From JACCXG01 sp963750935 (GTDB taxonomy: Bacteria > Acidobacteriota > Vicinamibacteria > Vicinamibacterales > 2-12-FULL-66-21): 64,000 nt of DNA. The stretch is from positions 70,959 through 134,958 of the forward strand of contig CAVVSR010000005.1 of assembly GCA_963750935.1 (NCBI GenBank), read 5' to 3'. The position numbers were made by a program, and so were the translations under genes. The notes under the pieces are model-generated. The model saw only the letters and a program-made list of their open reading frames with translations, did no database searches and was not told where the DNA came from. Shown piece after piece: positions 63,610-64,000 of the stretch (its first letter is position 1; each line of letters starts with the position of its first letter).

Positions 63610-64000
63610 ATGCGATATCTCATGATTTTCAGCCTGTGCCTGCTCGCGGCGGCGTGTGACGGCCAACCGTCAGGGGCACCGACGGGACCGTCGACCGCCG
63701 CCACGGCCATCCAGACGCCGCACTCGAAGGGCGCCGCGCCGGTCGAAGTCACGTTCACGAAATGGGTCACGGCGTTTCCAAGCATGGCGGGGTTCACTGG
63801 AGGCGATGTCGTTGGCACCTATGCCGGGGAGGTTCTGAGCCGCACTGCTCTCGACAACGGCGTCATCGTTCAACTGGAGGCTCGATATCAGGTGATAGAC
63901 CCGAGCGGGCTCCATTCTTTCACAGCGCTCATTCAAGGCACGCAGAACAACAACACTGAGCACGCCGTGCTCAACGGTGTAATCACGGAGGGTTGGCTGG
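63610..64000 (+). CDS. Lipoprotein of unknown function, 5' part
   Basis: Open to the window edge (130 codons) and divergent from the sigma gene. Lipoprotein signal MRYLMIFSLCLLAAAC gives lipobox LAAAC with Cys16. AAAAGG lies 8 nt upstream. The mature part is polar and low in complexity at first (PSGAPTGPSTAATA), then a beta-rich domain (VTFTKWVTAFPSMAGFTGG, GVIVQLEARYQVIDPSG). The end of the gene is not visible, and no family is recognised. Confidence 0.7.
   Translation, partial: MRYLMIFSLCLLAAACDGQPSGAPTGPSTAATAIQTPHSKGAAPVEVTFTKWVTAFPSMAGFTGGDVVGTYAGEVLSRTALDNGVIVQLEARYQVIDPSGLHSFTALIQGTQNNNTEHAVLNGVITEGWL

Overview
This is a high-GC chromosomal segment that I place, by inference, in the Acidobacteriota, most likely a soil lineage such as Vicinamibacteria. 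The support is gene content: PadR regulators overlapping ADOP-type (MacB/FtsX-like) permeases, Oar-like TonB-dependent receptors with an N-terminal carboxypeptidase-regulatory domain, five large Ser/Thr kinases (four with C-terminal PD40/TolB-like propellers, one with AAA and TPR-like parts), a CadC-like winged-helix/PD40 protein, an ECF sigma factor of the type paired with such kinases, and DUF1080, DUF6807 and Gfo/Idh/MocA proteins of carbohydrate metabolism. No rRNA, tRNA, CRISPR array or complete insertion sequence was recognised.

Layout. 1-3.7 kb (minus): start of an ADOP permease, its PadR regulator, an SNF2/RapA-like helicase split by a repeat element, and an outer-membrane protein. 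3.8-10.8 kb (plus): a methyltransferase, then a patatin-like membrane phospholipase, a catalase-like protein and a RoxA/MauG-like di-heme cytochrome c, with frame breaks and a tandem duplication. 10.8-20.8 kb: a decayed TPR gene joined to a kinase-AAA signalling protein, a condensation/acyltransferase-like protein, a secreted protein of unknown function, CorA, a PIG-L deacetylase and a nucleotidyltransferase-like protein. 21-31.9 kb: TonB-dependent receptor, a nested inverted-repeat element, a Tat-exported oxidoreductase, a J-domain-like gene, a badly decayed amidohydrolase, an HNH endonuclease and about 1 kb of noncoding repeats containing copies of neighbouring gene tails, then a DUF1080 protein. 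32-47.7 kb: kinase, ispH behind a palindrome-overlapped promoter, a membrane protein, a MASE1 hybrid histidine kinase, a VOC protein with a 55-residue companion, a winged-helix/PD40 protein divergent from a metallopeptidase, a membrane alpha/beta hydrolase, a second PD40 kinase, and relics of a PadR gene and a kinase gene. 47.7-64 kb: a frame-broken gene of unknown function, a third PD40 kinase, a DUF6807 protein, a second TonB-dependent receptor, an ADOP permease, a fourth PD40 kinase with its ECF sigma factor, and the start of a lipoprotein gene.

The clearest unexplained material is noncoding. There are heptanucleotide-based elements (CCCAACT and GATCCCC families), one of which interrupts the helicase and another of which forms the end of a coding sequence. 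There is also a nested inverted repeat at 24.46-24.79 kb, a repeat cluster next to the HNH gene, and a 19-bp perfect palindrome over the ispH promoter. Many genes are broken by single frame changes. I cannot tell from the sequence alone whether these are assembly indels or real decay, but the duplications, truncation junctions and relics are not explained by one-base errors.
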